Source: Treponema sp. UBA1798
Lineage (GTDB): Bacteria; Spirochaetota; Spirochaetia; Treponematales; Treponemataceae
DNA: 20,129 nt
Direction: 5' to 3'
NCBI GenBank assembly: GCA_002319875.1
Contig: DCFS01000297.1
Coordinates: 1-20,129, forward strand
The translations under genes were made by a program, and so were the position numbers. This document shows, piece after piece, positions 1-5,944 of this stretch. The notes under the pieces were generated by a model, which was given only the letters and a program-made list of their open reading frames with translations, made no database searches and was not told the origin of the DNA. The stretch's first letter is position 1. The number at the start of each line of letters is the position of its first letter.

Positions 1-135
1 ATGTATTCCGGTATTATCGTAATGGGTAAATTTGTCACCGGTACGCAGGTCATTATTATGTACGGTTTTATCGCCGTCGTGTATTTTATTGTCAATACCC
101 TGCTGCTGTGGCTGGCCGACAGAATCAAATTCTGA
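1..135 (+). CDS. C-terminal end of a membrane protein, probably an ABC transporter permease (5' end outside window)
   Basis: Frame 1 is open from the first base to a TGA at 133-135, giving 44 residues. The ATG at position 1 is probably internal, because the fragment is only the last part of a membrane protein. It ends in a hydrophobic helix (roughly residues 18-40, ...IIMYGFIAVVYFIVNTLLLWLA) followed by a short basic tail DRIKF. A final helix with a Tyr-Phe-Ile-Val-Asn core and a short charged cytoplasmic tail resembles the C-terminus of polar amino acid ABC transporter permeases (HisM/GlnP type). That family call is a weak inference from about 40 residues; any polytopic protein could end this way. 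The following promoter separates it from the rplU operon. Confidence 0.5.
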   Translation: MYSGIIVMGKFVTGTQVIIMYGFIAVVYFIVNTLLLWLADRIKF

Positions 136-146
136 ATATTGTTCTG

Positions 147-176
147 TTGACTAAACCGAACATTTTCTGGTACAAT
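147..176 (+). promoter_or_regulatory. Sigma-70-type promoter of the rplU operon
   Basis: A -35 box TTGACT (147-152) and a -10 box TACAAT (171-176) are separated by 18 bp. A TG dinucleotide just upstream of the -10 (TGG-TACAAT) makes it an extended -10 promoter. The expected transcription start is near 182-184, leaving an untranslated leader of about 90 nt before rplU. It is the only good promoter found ahead of the run rplU to rsfS. Confidence 0.75.
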
Positions 177-178
177 AG

Positions 179-229
179 ATACCACATGTATGGTAAACTA
201 GTTTGTGGTATATCCCGTTAAATACCACA
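179..229 (+). repeat. Three-copy 8-bp inverted/direct repeat in the rplU promoter-leader
   Basis: ATACCACA occurs at 179-186 and again at 222-229, with its exact reverse complement TGTGGTAT at 204-211. The middle copy can pair with either flanking copy: 179-186 with a 17-nt loop, or 222-229 with a 10-nt loop. The first copy overlaps the predicted transcription start, so in RNA only the second hairpin would be complete, and the first copy may matter as DNA. It could be an operator for a protein or part of an L21-type autoregulatory leader; the sequence does not decide. No known riboswitch was recognised. Confidence 0.5.
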
Positions 230-271
230 GCGAATTTTCATATCCATTTATTGTATAGTTGAGGTATTTAT

Positions 272-586
272 ATGTACGCACTTGTTGAATATAAGGGCAA
301 ACAGTACAAAGCTGAAAAAGGCGCTGTGCTGCAGGTAGATAAAATCGATGCAGAGAAGGGCTTGAAAATTGATATTGATTCTGTTCTGCTCGTAAGCGAT
401 GGGGATAAAATCAGTGTGGGTGCGCCTTATGTAAAGGGTGCGAAAGTCCATGTCGTGGTTGAGGATTCTTTCAGGGATAAAAAAGTTCTTGTCCTGAAAT
501 ATAAATCAAAAAAAGATTATCATCGTCTTATCGGTCACCGCCAGCACTATACAAATATTCGTGTTGAGGATATTACCGTAGCATAA
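272..586 (+). CDS. rplU: 50S ribosomal protein L21
   Basis: This 104-residue protein has the usual bL21 length and features. The N-terminus MYALVEYKGKQYKAEKG fits the family start, and the C-terminal half contains VLKYKSKKDYHRLIGHRQ followed by HYTNIRVEDI, matching the conserved K-x-GHRQ-x-YT signature that contacts 23S rRNA. L21 is a primary binding protein of the large subunit. The start is set by GAGG at 261-264, 7 nt before the ATG. It is the first gene after the promoter at 147-176, followed 4 nt after its stop by the Prp protease gene and then L27, the near-universal rplU-(prp)-rpmA order. Its leader carries a repeat set that may regulate it. Confidence 0.97.
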   Translation: MYALVEYKGKQYKAEKGAVLQVDKIDAEKGLKIDIDSVLLVSDGDKISVGAPYVKGAKVHVVVEDSFRDKKVLVLKYKSKKDYHRLIGHRQHYTNIRVEDITVA

Positions 587-590
587 GCGC

Positions 591-932
591 ATGACGAAAA
601 TACAACTGGTACGTGGGGTGCATGGCGAAATTCGTTCCTGCCGGGCTGAAGGGCATGCGGAATATTCCGCAAAAGGAACTGATATCGTTTGTGCCGCTGT
701 GACAATCCTGCTGAGAACGGCAATGCAGGTATTATCAGCTACCGATGGAGTTGCAGTTACGTCAGATACTTCTTTACGGGGAAGTGTGTTTTTCAGTGTG
801 AGAGCCGATAGTCCTGGTCTTGAAATTTCAGCCAGGCTTATATGTGCCGGAGATTTCCTGGAAGCAGGCCTTTGTTCACTTTCAGGAGAATACCCCGGTA
901 ATATTGAATTCAGGAAACAGACAGAAGCGTAA
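591..932 (+). CDS. prp: Prp-family ribosomal-processing cysteine protease (YsxB-like)
   Basis: This 113-residue protein belongs to the Prp family, a small cysteine protease encoded between L21 and L27. In Firmicutes it removes an N-terminal extension of L27. The catalytic signature is intact: GHAEYSAKGTDIVCAAV, with His22 and Cys34 as the expected dyad. Length and position between rplU and rpmA are typical. It starts 4 nt after the rplU stop and lacks a strong ribosome binding site, suggesting translational coupling. The adjacent L27 lacks the extension and cleavage site that Prp normally processes, so its substrate here is unclear (see findings). Family assignment is firm; its role in this organism is inference. 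Confidence 0.9.
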   Translation: MTKIQLVRGVHGEIRSCRAEGHAEYSAKGTDIVCAAVTILLRTAMQVLSATDGVAVTSDTSLRGSVFFSVRADSPGLEISARLICAGDFLEAGLCSLSGEYPGNIEFRKQTEA

Positions 933-950
933 GCTTCGTGGAGGAATACT

Positions 951-1208
951 ATGGGAAGAACGAGAGGCGGCAGCGGTGCAAAAAACGGTCGTGATTCGAA
1001 TCCGAAATATCTTGGCGTTAAAAAATTTGGCGGCGAGATGGTCACAGCCGGTTCAATTATTGTCAAACAGCGCGGAACGAAAATAAACCCTGGAAATAAT
1101 GTACAGAAAGCAAAAGATGACAGTCTTTTTGCAACAGCAGACGGCCAGGTTGTGTACGGGGAGCGTATGAACAGAAAATTTGTTTCAGTTACTCCTGTAC
1201 AGGCTTAA
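951..1208 (+). CDS. rpmA: 50S ribosomal protein L27
   Basis: This 85-residue protein is bL27. The N-terminal arm MGRTRGGSGAKNGRDSNPKY is followed by LGVKKFGGE and GSIIVKQRGTKINPGNNV, all conserved in the family. The flexible N-terminus reaches the peptidyl transferase centre. GTGGAGG at 938-944 sits 6 nt before the ATG and fixes the start. Reading upstream in frame from 951 reaches a TAA at 930-932 after six sense codons with no start codon, so no longer form with a Prp-cleavable extension is possible. It is followed by a terminator at 1237-1271. Confidence 0.97.
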   Translation: MGRTRGGSGAKNGRDSNPKYLGVKKFGGEMVTAGSIIVKQRGTKINPGNNVQKAKDDSLFATADGQVVYGERMNRKFVSVTPVQA

Positions 1209-1236
1209 TTTGCTGATTTTTCCGACAATAATATGT

Positions 1237-1271
1237 ACCCGGATCAGTTCTGCTGCTCCGGGTTTTTTTTT
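1237..1271 (+). terminator. Intrinsic terminator/attenuator between rpmA and obgE
   Basis: Inverted repeat ACCCGGA (1237-1243) / TCCGGGT (1257-1263) with a 13-nt loop is followed directly by a nine-T run (1263-1271). The obgE Shine-Dalgarno (TTGAGG, 1275-1280) begins 3 nt after the T-run and the ATG is at 1286. There is no room for a promoter between terminator and gene, so obgE depends on readthrough or a promoter inside rpmA. Confidence 0.8.
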
Positions 1272-1285
1272 AGTTTGAGGTTAAC

Positions 1286-2419
1286 ATGATACAATTTGCG
1301 GATGAGGCTGTGATAGAAGTCTATGCCGGTAAAGGGGGCAACGGATGTATTTCTTTCCGTCGTGAGAAATATATTCCGAACGGCGGACCTTCCGGCGGGG
1401 ATGGTGGTAAAGGAGGGGACGTCGTTTTCTGTGTAAAGCGGAATTTGCGTACACTTTCCAATCTGCGCTTTCATCATATTTTTAAGGCAAAAAATGGTGA
1501 AGACGGCATGAGCTGGAATAAATACGGAAAAGAAGGAGAGGATGTCGTTATTCCGGTTCCGCCGGGAACAACTTTGCGTGATCCGGAAACGGGTGCTGTT
1601 ATACATGATTTTACGACGGAAAGTGAAAATGAGCGTTTTGTTTTTCTGACTGGCGGAAAAGGCGGCTGGGGAAATGTGCATTTTAAGACTTCAACAAATC
1701 AGGCGCCGCGGTATGCCCATAAGGGGAAACCCGGAGAAGTCCGTAAACTTCGTGTTGAGCTGAGTATTATGGCGGATGTAGGACTTGTCGGATTTCCGAA
1801 TTCTGGTAAATCTTCATTGCTGACAGCGTTTACCAATGCCAGGCCTAAAATAGCTCCATATCCGTTTACGACAAAGATTCCCAATCTGGGTGTGCTTCGT
1901 GTCGATAATGAACGTGACATTATTATTGCGGATATTCCCGGTATTATAGAGGGTGCTTCCGGTGGTGCCGGATTGGGATTTCAATTCCTGAAACATATAT
2001 CACGTACTTCCTGTCTTCTTTTTATGATTGATTGCAGTGATGACAATTATCTGGATGCTTACGATATACTGTGCGGTGAACTTTCGACGTATTCAAAGGA
2101 ACTTGCCGGTAAACCACGGATAATACTCTGTAATAAAATAGATATTGAAGGTGCAGAAAGCCATGCAGAAGAAATTATGAGGAAAATAAGGGCCTCTGAT
2201 AGTACTGTCTGTGTTCTTCCTGTTTCAGTGCTGACACAGAGGGGGCTTGATGCTGCGCGTGTACAGATTATGACACTGGTGAACCGGCTGGAGAGTACGG
2301 TATTTAAGGCCGGAGCTGAAAATGCAAATATGCAGTCGTCAAGTTTATCTCACGATTTTATGAAAAACCGTTCCGTTGACAGTGATATGGAAGTACAGTA
2401 TCCGGGGTTGGAAGAATGA
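1286..2419 (+). CDS. obgE: Obg family GTPase (ObgE/CgtA), 50S assembly factor
   Basis: This 377-residue Obg GTPase acts in late 50S subunit assembly and stress signalling. Residues 1-~158 form the glycine-rich Obg fold (GKGGNGCISFRREKY, then PSGGDGGKGGDVVF). The G domain follows, with P-loop GFPNSGKS at 169-176, DIPG at 216-219 within DIPGIIEGA, and NKID at 283-286. The last ~45 residues are polar and low in similarity, as is common for Obg C-termini. The start follows TTGAGG with a 5-nt gap. Its stop overlaps the nadD start by 4 nt (ATGA), implying translational coupling. A terminator lies immediately upstream, so its expression is probably set by readthrough from the ribosomal protein genes. 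Confidence 0.96.
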   Translation: MIQFADEAVIEVYAGKGGNGCISFRREKYIPNGGPSGGDGGKGGDVVFCVKRNLRTLSNLRFHHIFKAKNGEDGMSWNKYGKEGEDVVIPVPPGTTLRDPETGAVIHDFTTESENERFVFLTGGKGGWGNVHFKTSTNQAPRYAHKGKPGEVRKLRVELSIMADVGLVGFPNSGKSSLLTAFTNARPKIAPYPFTTKIPNLGVLRVDNERDIIIADIPGIIEGASGGAGLGFQFLKHISRTSCLLFMIDCSDDNYLDAYDILCGELSTYSKELAGKPRIILCNKIDIEGAESHAEEIMRKIRASDSTVCVLPVSVLTQRGLDAARVQIMTLVNRLESTVFKAGAENANMQSSSLSHDFMKNRSVDSDMEVQYPGLEE

Positions 2420-3075
2420 AAGTTGCTGTTCTGGGGGGCAGCTTTAATCCTTTGCATATCGGACATCTCGTCCTGGCGGAAGATGTATGCGTGTCTCTCG
2501 GTTACGACCGGATATTTTTTATCCCGGTGTTTAGTCCTCCTCATAAGGAAATGGCCGGTGCTGCAAGCGGAACCGACCGGCTTGAAATGATTCATTGTGC
2601 CTGTGCCTCTGACAGCCGCTTTATGGCTGAAAGCTGTGAACTGGAACGCGGCGGAACATCATATACTTATGATACCATCGCGTTTCTTGAGCAGAAGTAT
2701 TCCGGAGTTATTGAAGGGAAGGTCGGTTTGATTATCGGGCAGGATCTTGCTGCTGAATTTTACAAATGGTACCGTTCGGATGATCTTGCCGGAAAAACGG
2801 ATATTATACTTGCACAGAGGCCGGAAGAGAATACCTCTGAGATGCTGAAGACGTTTTCAAATCATCCAAGTGGTGACTATACGGGCATTACTTCTACAAA
2901 ATATGAACTCGGTGATTTCCCTTATTCTCACGTATTGCTTGACAATCCTGTACTGCCCGTTTCTTCTACGGAAATACGTGCACGGATTGCCCGGGGAAAA
3001 AGCTGGCGCTACCTTGTCCCCGAACCTGTTTATCACTATATTATACAAAGAAGACTTTATGGTTACAAAGAATAA
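2416..3075 (+). CDS. nadD: Nicotinate-nucleotide adenylyltransferase
   Basis: This 219-residue NadD transfers AMP from ATP to nicotinic acid mononucleotide, giving deamido-NAD in NAD synthesis. The N-terminal nucleotidyltransferase signature GGSFNPLHIGH spans residues 7-17, with the HxGH motif intact. The C-terminal ATP-binding motif appears as SSTEIRARI, and the end (YIIQRRLYG) fits family proteins that finish just after it. Length is typical (about 190-220). The start overlaps the obgE stop (ATGA), with a purine-rich GGAAGA immediately upstream. Its end overlaps yqeK by 17 nt, so the three genes are probably translated as a coupled set. Confidence 0.95.
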   Translation: MKVAVLGGSFNPLHIGHLVLAEDVCVSLGYDRIFFIPVFSPPHKEMAGAASGTDRLEMIHCACASDSRFMAESCELERGGTSYTYDTIAFLEQKYSGVIEGKVGLIIGQDLAAEFYKWYRSDDLAGKTDIILAQRPEENTSEMLKTFSNHPSGDYTGITSTKYELGDFPYSHVLLDNPVLPVSSTEIRARIARGKSWRYLVPEPVYHYIIQRRLYGYKE

Positions 3076-3676
3076 AGAACAGAATGAAAGAAAACAGGAA
3101 ACCGGTCTGGCTGATATTACCGAACGTGTACGTATATATACGCTTGCGGCAGTTTCCCGTGACCGGTATGAACATTCTTTGCGTACTGCTGAGATGGCAG
3201 TAAAACTTTGTAAATTGTATGGAATCAATGCAGAGCGGGGGAGGCTTGCAGGAATAGGCCATGATATGTGTAAGAACATGGATGACAGCCTTCTTGTGAC
3301 ACTTTCGTCGCGTGACGGAAGGCCGTTTACACAGCTTGAACGGAATAAACCATCTTTATTACATGGCCGGGCGGCCGCAGTAAAGATGCAGGAAGATTTT
3401 GGCATTACCGATAAAGAAATATTAGAGGCAGTGGCATATCATACGTTCGGTGGTGAGGACTTGTGTCCGCTTGCAAAGATCCTGTACGCGGCAGATAAAA
3501 TAGAGCCAGGCCGTGATTACATAACAAAATCTTATCTGGAAAGACTGTTTGCACTGGATCTTGATTCGATGGTCCTGACAGTACTTGAAGAAAATATTGG
3601 TTTTTTGCAGAAAAAAGGAAAGGCTGTTGCTCCGGAAAGCCTGCTCTTCCTTGATTCACTGAAAAAGAGGGTTTAA
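3059..3676 (+). CDS. yqeK: YqeK-type HD-domain phosphohydrolase (probable Ap4A hydrolase)
   Basis: This 205-residue HD-superfamily protein is commonly found beside nadD and rsfS. YqeK proteins from Firmicutes are symmetrical diadenosine tetraphosphate hydrolases. Metal ligands visible here are His39 (YEHSLRTAE), His68-Asp69 (GIGHDMCKN), His102 (LLHGRAA), His128 (AYHTFGG) and Asp146 (ADKIEPGR), the full H-HD-H-H-D pattern. I chose ATG 3059 because it removes a 63-residue non-family extension that would run back through nadD. A weak AAGAAG precedes it, and it overlaps the last 17 nt of nadD. The stop abuts the next gene's ATG exactly. Activity on Ap4A is inferred from the family. Confidence 0.87.
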   Translation: MVTKNKEQNERKQETGLADITERVRIYTLAAVSRDRYEHSLRTAEMAVKLCKLYGINAERGRLAGIGHDMCKNMDDSLLVTLSSRDGRPFTQLERNKPSLLHGRAAAVKMQEDFGITDKEILEAVAYHTFGGEDLCPLAKILYAADKIEPGRDYITKSYLERLFALDLDSMVLTVLEENIGFLQKKGKAVAPESLLFLDSLKKRV

Positions 3677-4870
3677 ATGCATATCCGGCGTGAGCAGAAA
3701 GGTGCTATTTTTTTATTGCTTATATTTATTGTTATTATAGGTGTTCTGGCATTCCTTATATTTTCTCTGCGGGAAGATCCTGTTGCAGAGAATCTGAAGA
3801 AGGATCAGGTAATAAAAATCCTTTTTGTCATGGAAAATAAAGGAAAAGTTCTTTCCACAAATCTGTTTGTGTATTATCCGCCATCGAAAAGAGGCGCACT
3901 TATCAATATTCCCGGCAATACGGGAGCCATATATGAAAGTCTTGGCCGCGTAGATCGTATTGATGAAATCTATGCAGAAAAAGGGATCAGTGCATATAAG
4001 TCTGAAATTGAAAAATTATGCGGGGTAGGGCTGCCTTTTTATATTATTGTCAAACTGAATGATTTTATGAAGCTTACCGATATGATGGGGGGTATGAAGG
4101 TTCTTGTGCCGACTCCTGTTGATGCTGTTTCAAAGACGGGGGAACGCTGGCTTCTTCCTTCAGGTGCTGTTACGCTTGACGGAGATAAAATAGCGACATA
4201 TCTGACATATACGCTTGCTGATGAAACTGATGCAGATATTACGGACCGCCGGCAGAGTGTTATAGTGTCTTTCCTTTCTGCATTGAACAGAAATGCTTCC
4301 ATGATGCTGACAAAGGAACATTTTAAAGTATATGCAGATAAATTTATTTCAAATGTTGATATAAATGGTGTACGAAAGCTTTTTACTGAAATTTCCGGTG
4401 TTGATGCTGAAAGACTTGTTCCTCAGACAATAACAGGAACTGTCCGCATGGTTGACAATATAAAACTGCTGTTTCCGTATTATGATGGTCAGCTCGCAAA
4501 AGATGTCGTTAAGCAGACAATGAATCTTCTTGTTTCTGAAAGCGGTACAATGTCGAGCCGTATTTATGTTCTTGAAATTAAAAATGGGACAAATGTTCAG
4601 GGGCTGGCACATAATACGGCTGCGCTGCTTCAGAGTGCCGGTTATGATGTACTGACGACGCTGAATGCTGATTCAACAGATGTTGAAAAGACAGAAATTA
4701 TTGATCATATAGGTAATATCGAAGCAGCGAAAAATCTTGGTGATTTTATCCGCTGTAAAAATATTTCCGAAGAGGCTGTAAAACCGGAAAATGAAATCGA
4801 AAGTTCTGATACAAATGTTGATTTTACTATTGTTCTGGGACGGGATTTTGATGGACGATATGTTCATTGA
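3677..4870 (+). CDS. LytR-CpsA-Psr (LCP) family envelope protein with LytR_C domain, divergent active site
   Basis: This 397-residue protein has a short basic N-terminus, one transmembrane helix at about residues 10-30 and an extracytoplasmic remainder. Residues ~45-210 follow the LCP layout: a VLSTNLFVYYPPSKRGALINIPGN stretch shown here in parts (VLSTNLFVYY, INIPGN 76-81), YIIVKLNDFMKLTDMMGG, and DITDRRQ at 187-193. The C-terminal ~100 residues (IYVLEIKNGTNVQGLAHNTA) fit the LytR_C domain. LCP enzymes ligate polymers to the cell wall from lipid-linked precursors. Here the canonical IPRD is IPGN and the Asp-Thr metal motif is changed, so catalysis is doubtful. The gene starts on the base after the yqeK stop, with AGAGGG upstream. 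Family is fairly sure; function is not. Confidence 0.75.
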   Translation: MHIRREQKGAIFLLLIFIVIIGVLAFLIFSLREDPVAENLKKDQVIKILFVMENKGKVLSTNLFVYYPPSKRGALINIPGNTGAIYESLGRVDRIDEIYAEKGISAYKSEIEKLCGVGLPFYIIVKLNDFMKLTDMMGGMKVLVPTPVDAVSKTGERWLLPSGAVTLDGDKIATYLTYTLADETDADITDRRQSVIVSFLSALNRNASMMLTKEHFKVYADKFISNVDINGVRKLFTEISGVDAERLVPQTITGTVRMVDNIKLLFPYYDGQLAKDVVKQTMNLLVSESGTMSSRIYVLEIKNGTNVQGLAHNTAALLQSAGYDVLTTLNADSTDVEKTEIIDHIGNIEAAKNLGDFIRCKNISEEAVKPENEIESSDTNVDFTIVLGRDFDGRYVH

Positions 4871-4899
4871 GTTGAAGAGAAAGAAAGGGGTTTAATTGT

Positions 4900-5256
4900 A
4901 TGGATTTAGATATAGAGAAGAAAGCCTGTGAAATAGCATGTCTGATGGAAGATGGAAAAGGGGCTGATGTTGTTCTTCTTGATATTTCAGGACTTAACAG
5001 CTGGACGGATTACTTTATTATTGTTACGGTAAATAGTTCCGCGCACTGGCAGGGGCTGTATAAAGACGTAAAAGATTATGTCAAAAAAAACGGACTTGAA
5101 ATCCGTCTTACAAGTAAAAAAATACCGGATGGTGATGACTGGAATTTAATAGATGCAGGCCAGATAGTCGTACACCTTATGTCAAAAGATGCGCGGCAAT
5201 TCTATGATCTTGAAAAACTGTGGCATGCGGCAGTAAAGGTAAATTTCCGGGGCTGA
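4900..5256 (+). CDS. rsfS: Ribosome silencing factor RsfS (RsfA/Iojap/YbeB)
   Basis: This 118-residue member of the Iojap/RsfS family binds L14 on the 50S subunit and blocks joining with 30S when nutrients fall. Recognisable segments are ADVVLLDISGLNSWTDYFII, the family core LDISxLxxxTDYFVI, then DDWNLIDAGQIVVHLM and ARQFYDLEKLW near the end. Length is typical. AAGGGG at 4885-4890 gives a 9-nt spacing to the ATG. It is the last gene of the run from rplU and follows yqeK and the LCP gene, a grouping of nadD-yqeK-LCP-rsfS that recurs in bacteria. Confidence 0.95.
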   Translation: MDLDIEKKACEIACLMEDGKGADVVLLDISGLNSWTDYFIIVTVNSSAHWQGLYKDVKDYVKKNGLEIRLTSKKIPDGDDWNLIDAGQIVVHLMSKDARQFYDLEKLWHAAVKVNFRG

Positions 5257-5267
5257 CAGGAATCTTC

Positions 5268-5293
5268 ATACCCCGCCGCAGGCAGCGGGGTAT
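5268..5293 (+). terminator. Hairpin after rsfS (possible terminator)
   Basis: A perfect 9-bp inverted repeat, ATACCCCGC (5268-5276) / GCGGGGTAT (5285-5293), has an 8-nt loop and starts 12 nt after the rsfS stop. The following bases (ATTGTTCTC) form only a weak U-tract, so termination efficiency is uncertain. Its 3' arm sequence GCGGGGTAT recurs at 5350-5358 in the next hairpin. Confidence 0.5.
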
Positions 5294-5318
5294 ATTGTTC
5301 TCTAAAGGTATTGCAGAC

Positions 5319-5372
5319 GGGTTTTAATACCCTTCATACGTCCCTGGGTGCGGGGTATTAAACCCTCCGCAC
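5319..5372. repeat. Overlapping inverted repeats in the rsfS/acidic-protein intergenic region
   Basis: TTTAATACCC (5323-5332) pairs with GGGTATTAAA (5353-5362). With one bulged T the stem extends through GGG (5319-5321) and CCC (5363-5365). A competing 6-bp stem, GTGCGG (5348-5353) with CCGCAC (5367-5372), shares bases with it, and GCGGGGTAT at 5350-5358 could instead pair with ATACCCCGC at 5268-5276. I see no ORF and no clear promoter here. It may be a bidirectional termination region between convergent genes, or part of a repeat family; a genome-wide copy count would tell. Confidence 0.45.
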
Positions 5373-5376
5373 GAAT

Positions 5377-5412
5377 AAAAAACGACTTGGATATATCAGT
5401 CATCCAAGTCGT
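5377..5412 (-). terminator. Intrinsic terminator overlapping the end of the acidic-protein gene
   Basis: Read on the minus strand, ACGACTTGGAT (5412-5402) and ATCCAAGTCGT (5392-5382) form a perfect 11-bp stem with a 9-nt loop, followed by a run of T (5382-5377). The 5' arm lies inside the last codons (Asp-Asp-Leu-Asp) and the TGA at 5398-5396 is in the loop, so terminating ribosomes would cover the hairpin. Confidence 0.85.
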
Positions 5413-5713
5413 CAAAATCTTCTTCGTCGTCTTTCAGCTCTTCATCGCTGTCACTGGAAAAATTGTATCCATCCTCATCTTCTACATCGTCAAAAGGTTC
5501 AGAGGGATCATCCTCATCGTCTTCCGCTTCTTCCTCAAGACTTTCATCGTCGTAAAGATCGTCATCAAAATCATCTAAAGAACTGTTTTTTTCGTCCTCT
5601 TCGAAATCATTTTCAGAATCAGGATCGAAGTCCTCTTCATCGTAATCCTCGCTATACGGGAATCTCATGGCAGCAGAAGATGCATATTCCATCAATTCGC
5701 TTTCGTCGAACAT
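5396..5713 (-). CDS. Highly acidic low-complexity protein of unknown function
   Basis: I do not recognise a family. The 105-residue product contains about 55 Asp/Glu and only three Arg/Lys. The first ~20 residues (MFDESELMEYASSAAMRFPY) are less charged and could form a short helix; the rest is a disordered acidic tract broken by Ser, Phe and Tyr. It looks like a real gene: GGGAGGG just upstream of the ATG, a consensus promoter (5769-5797) and its own terminator overlapping the stop. It is transcribed against rsfS and divergently from ispE. No signal peptide or membrane segment is seen, so it is probably cytoplasmic. Acidic tails of this kind occur in RNA polymerase delta, histone-like chaperones and DNA mimics, but nothing here selects one. 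Confidence 0.75.
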   Translation of the reverse strand: MFDESELMEYASSAAMRFPYSEDYDEEDFDPDSENDFEEDEKNSSLDDFDDDLYDDESLEEEAEDDEDDPSEPFDDVEDEDGYNFSSDSDEELKDDEEDFDDLDD

Positions 5714-5768
5714 ATTACCCTCCCGGGAAATATTTTAAACAAATATGATTGTAAAATCCAGCAGATAG

Positions 5769-5797
5769 AATGTAGAATAGCTGTGTAGTTCTGTCAA
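5769..5797 (-). promoter_or_regulatory. Promoter of the acidic-protein gene
   Basis: On the minus strand, consensus TTGACA (5797-5792) and TACATT (5774-5769) are spaced by 17 bp. Expected transcription start is near 5762, giving a leader of about 50 nt before the ATG at 5713. This supports the ORF being a separately expressed gene. Confidence 0.75.
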
Positions 5798-5906
5798 TAT
5801 TTTTTTTGACAAATAATGCTTTTTTTTCGATTGCCGTTATATTTCCTGAGATAATATAGAATGCCTGCCTGCTTCTGTTATATAGGGATTATAGGTGACA
5901 AGACAT

Positions 5907-5934
5907 TTGACAATAATCTAAAAATTTGTATAAT
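5907..5934 (+). promoter_or_regulatory. Near-perfect sigma-70 promoter directly upstream of ispE
   Basis: TTGACA (5907-5912) and TATAAT (5929-5934) match consensus exactly, with a 16-bp spacer. The expected transcription start (about 5940-5942) is only a few bases before the family-consistent ispE ATG at 5945, which implies a leaderless or near-leaderless mRNA. A second, weaker TTGACA lies at 5806-5811 without a good -10 at the right distance. Confidence 0.75.
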
Positions 5935-5944
5935 AATTGTGTAT

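Noticed and set aside
506..1066. 186-residue minus-strand open frame across prp and rpmA
   Set aside because: It is antisense to two firmly identified genes, has no ribosome binding site or promoter that I can see, and its translation has no recognisable domain.
2870..3058. 63-residue N-terminal extension of YqeK
   Set aside because: It overlaps nadD out of frame, has no family similarity, and an internal ATG at 3059 gives the normal YqeK length.
2857..3405. 182-residue minus-strand open frame opposite nadD and yqeK
   Set aside because: Shadow of two conserved coding genes with no initiation signals or family resemblance.
5348..5578. Plus-strand 76-residue hydrophobic frame opposite the acidic gene
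   Set aside because: The Ile/Val/Phe-rich composition is simply the complement of Asp/Glu codons (GAT/GAA read as ATC/TTC); no start signals.
5861..5944. Upstream start adding 28 residues to IspE
   Set aside because: It lies upstream of a near-consensus promoter, adds hydrophobic residues unlike the family and has no Shine-Dalgarno.
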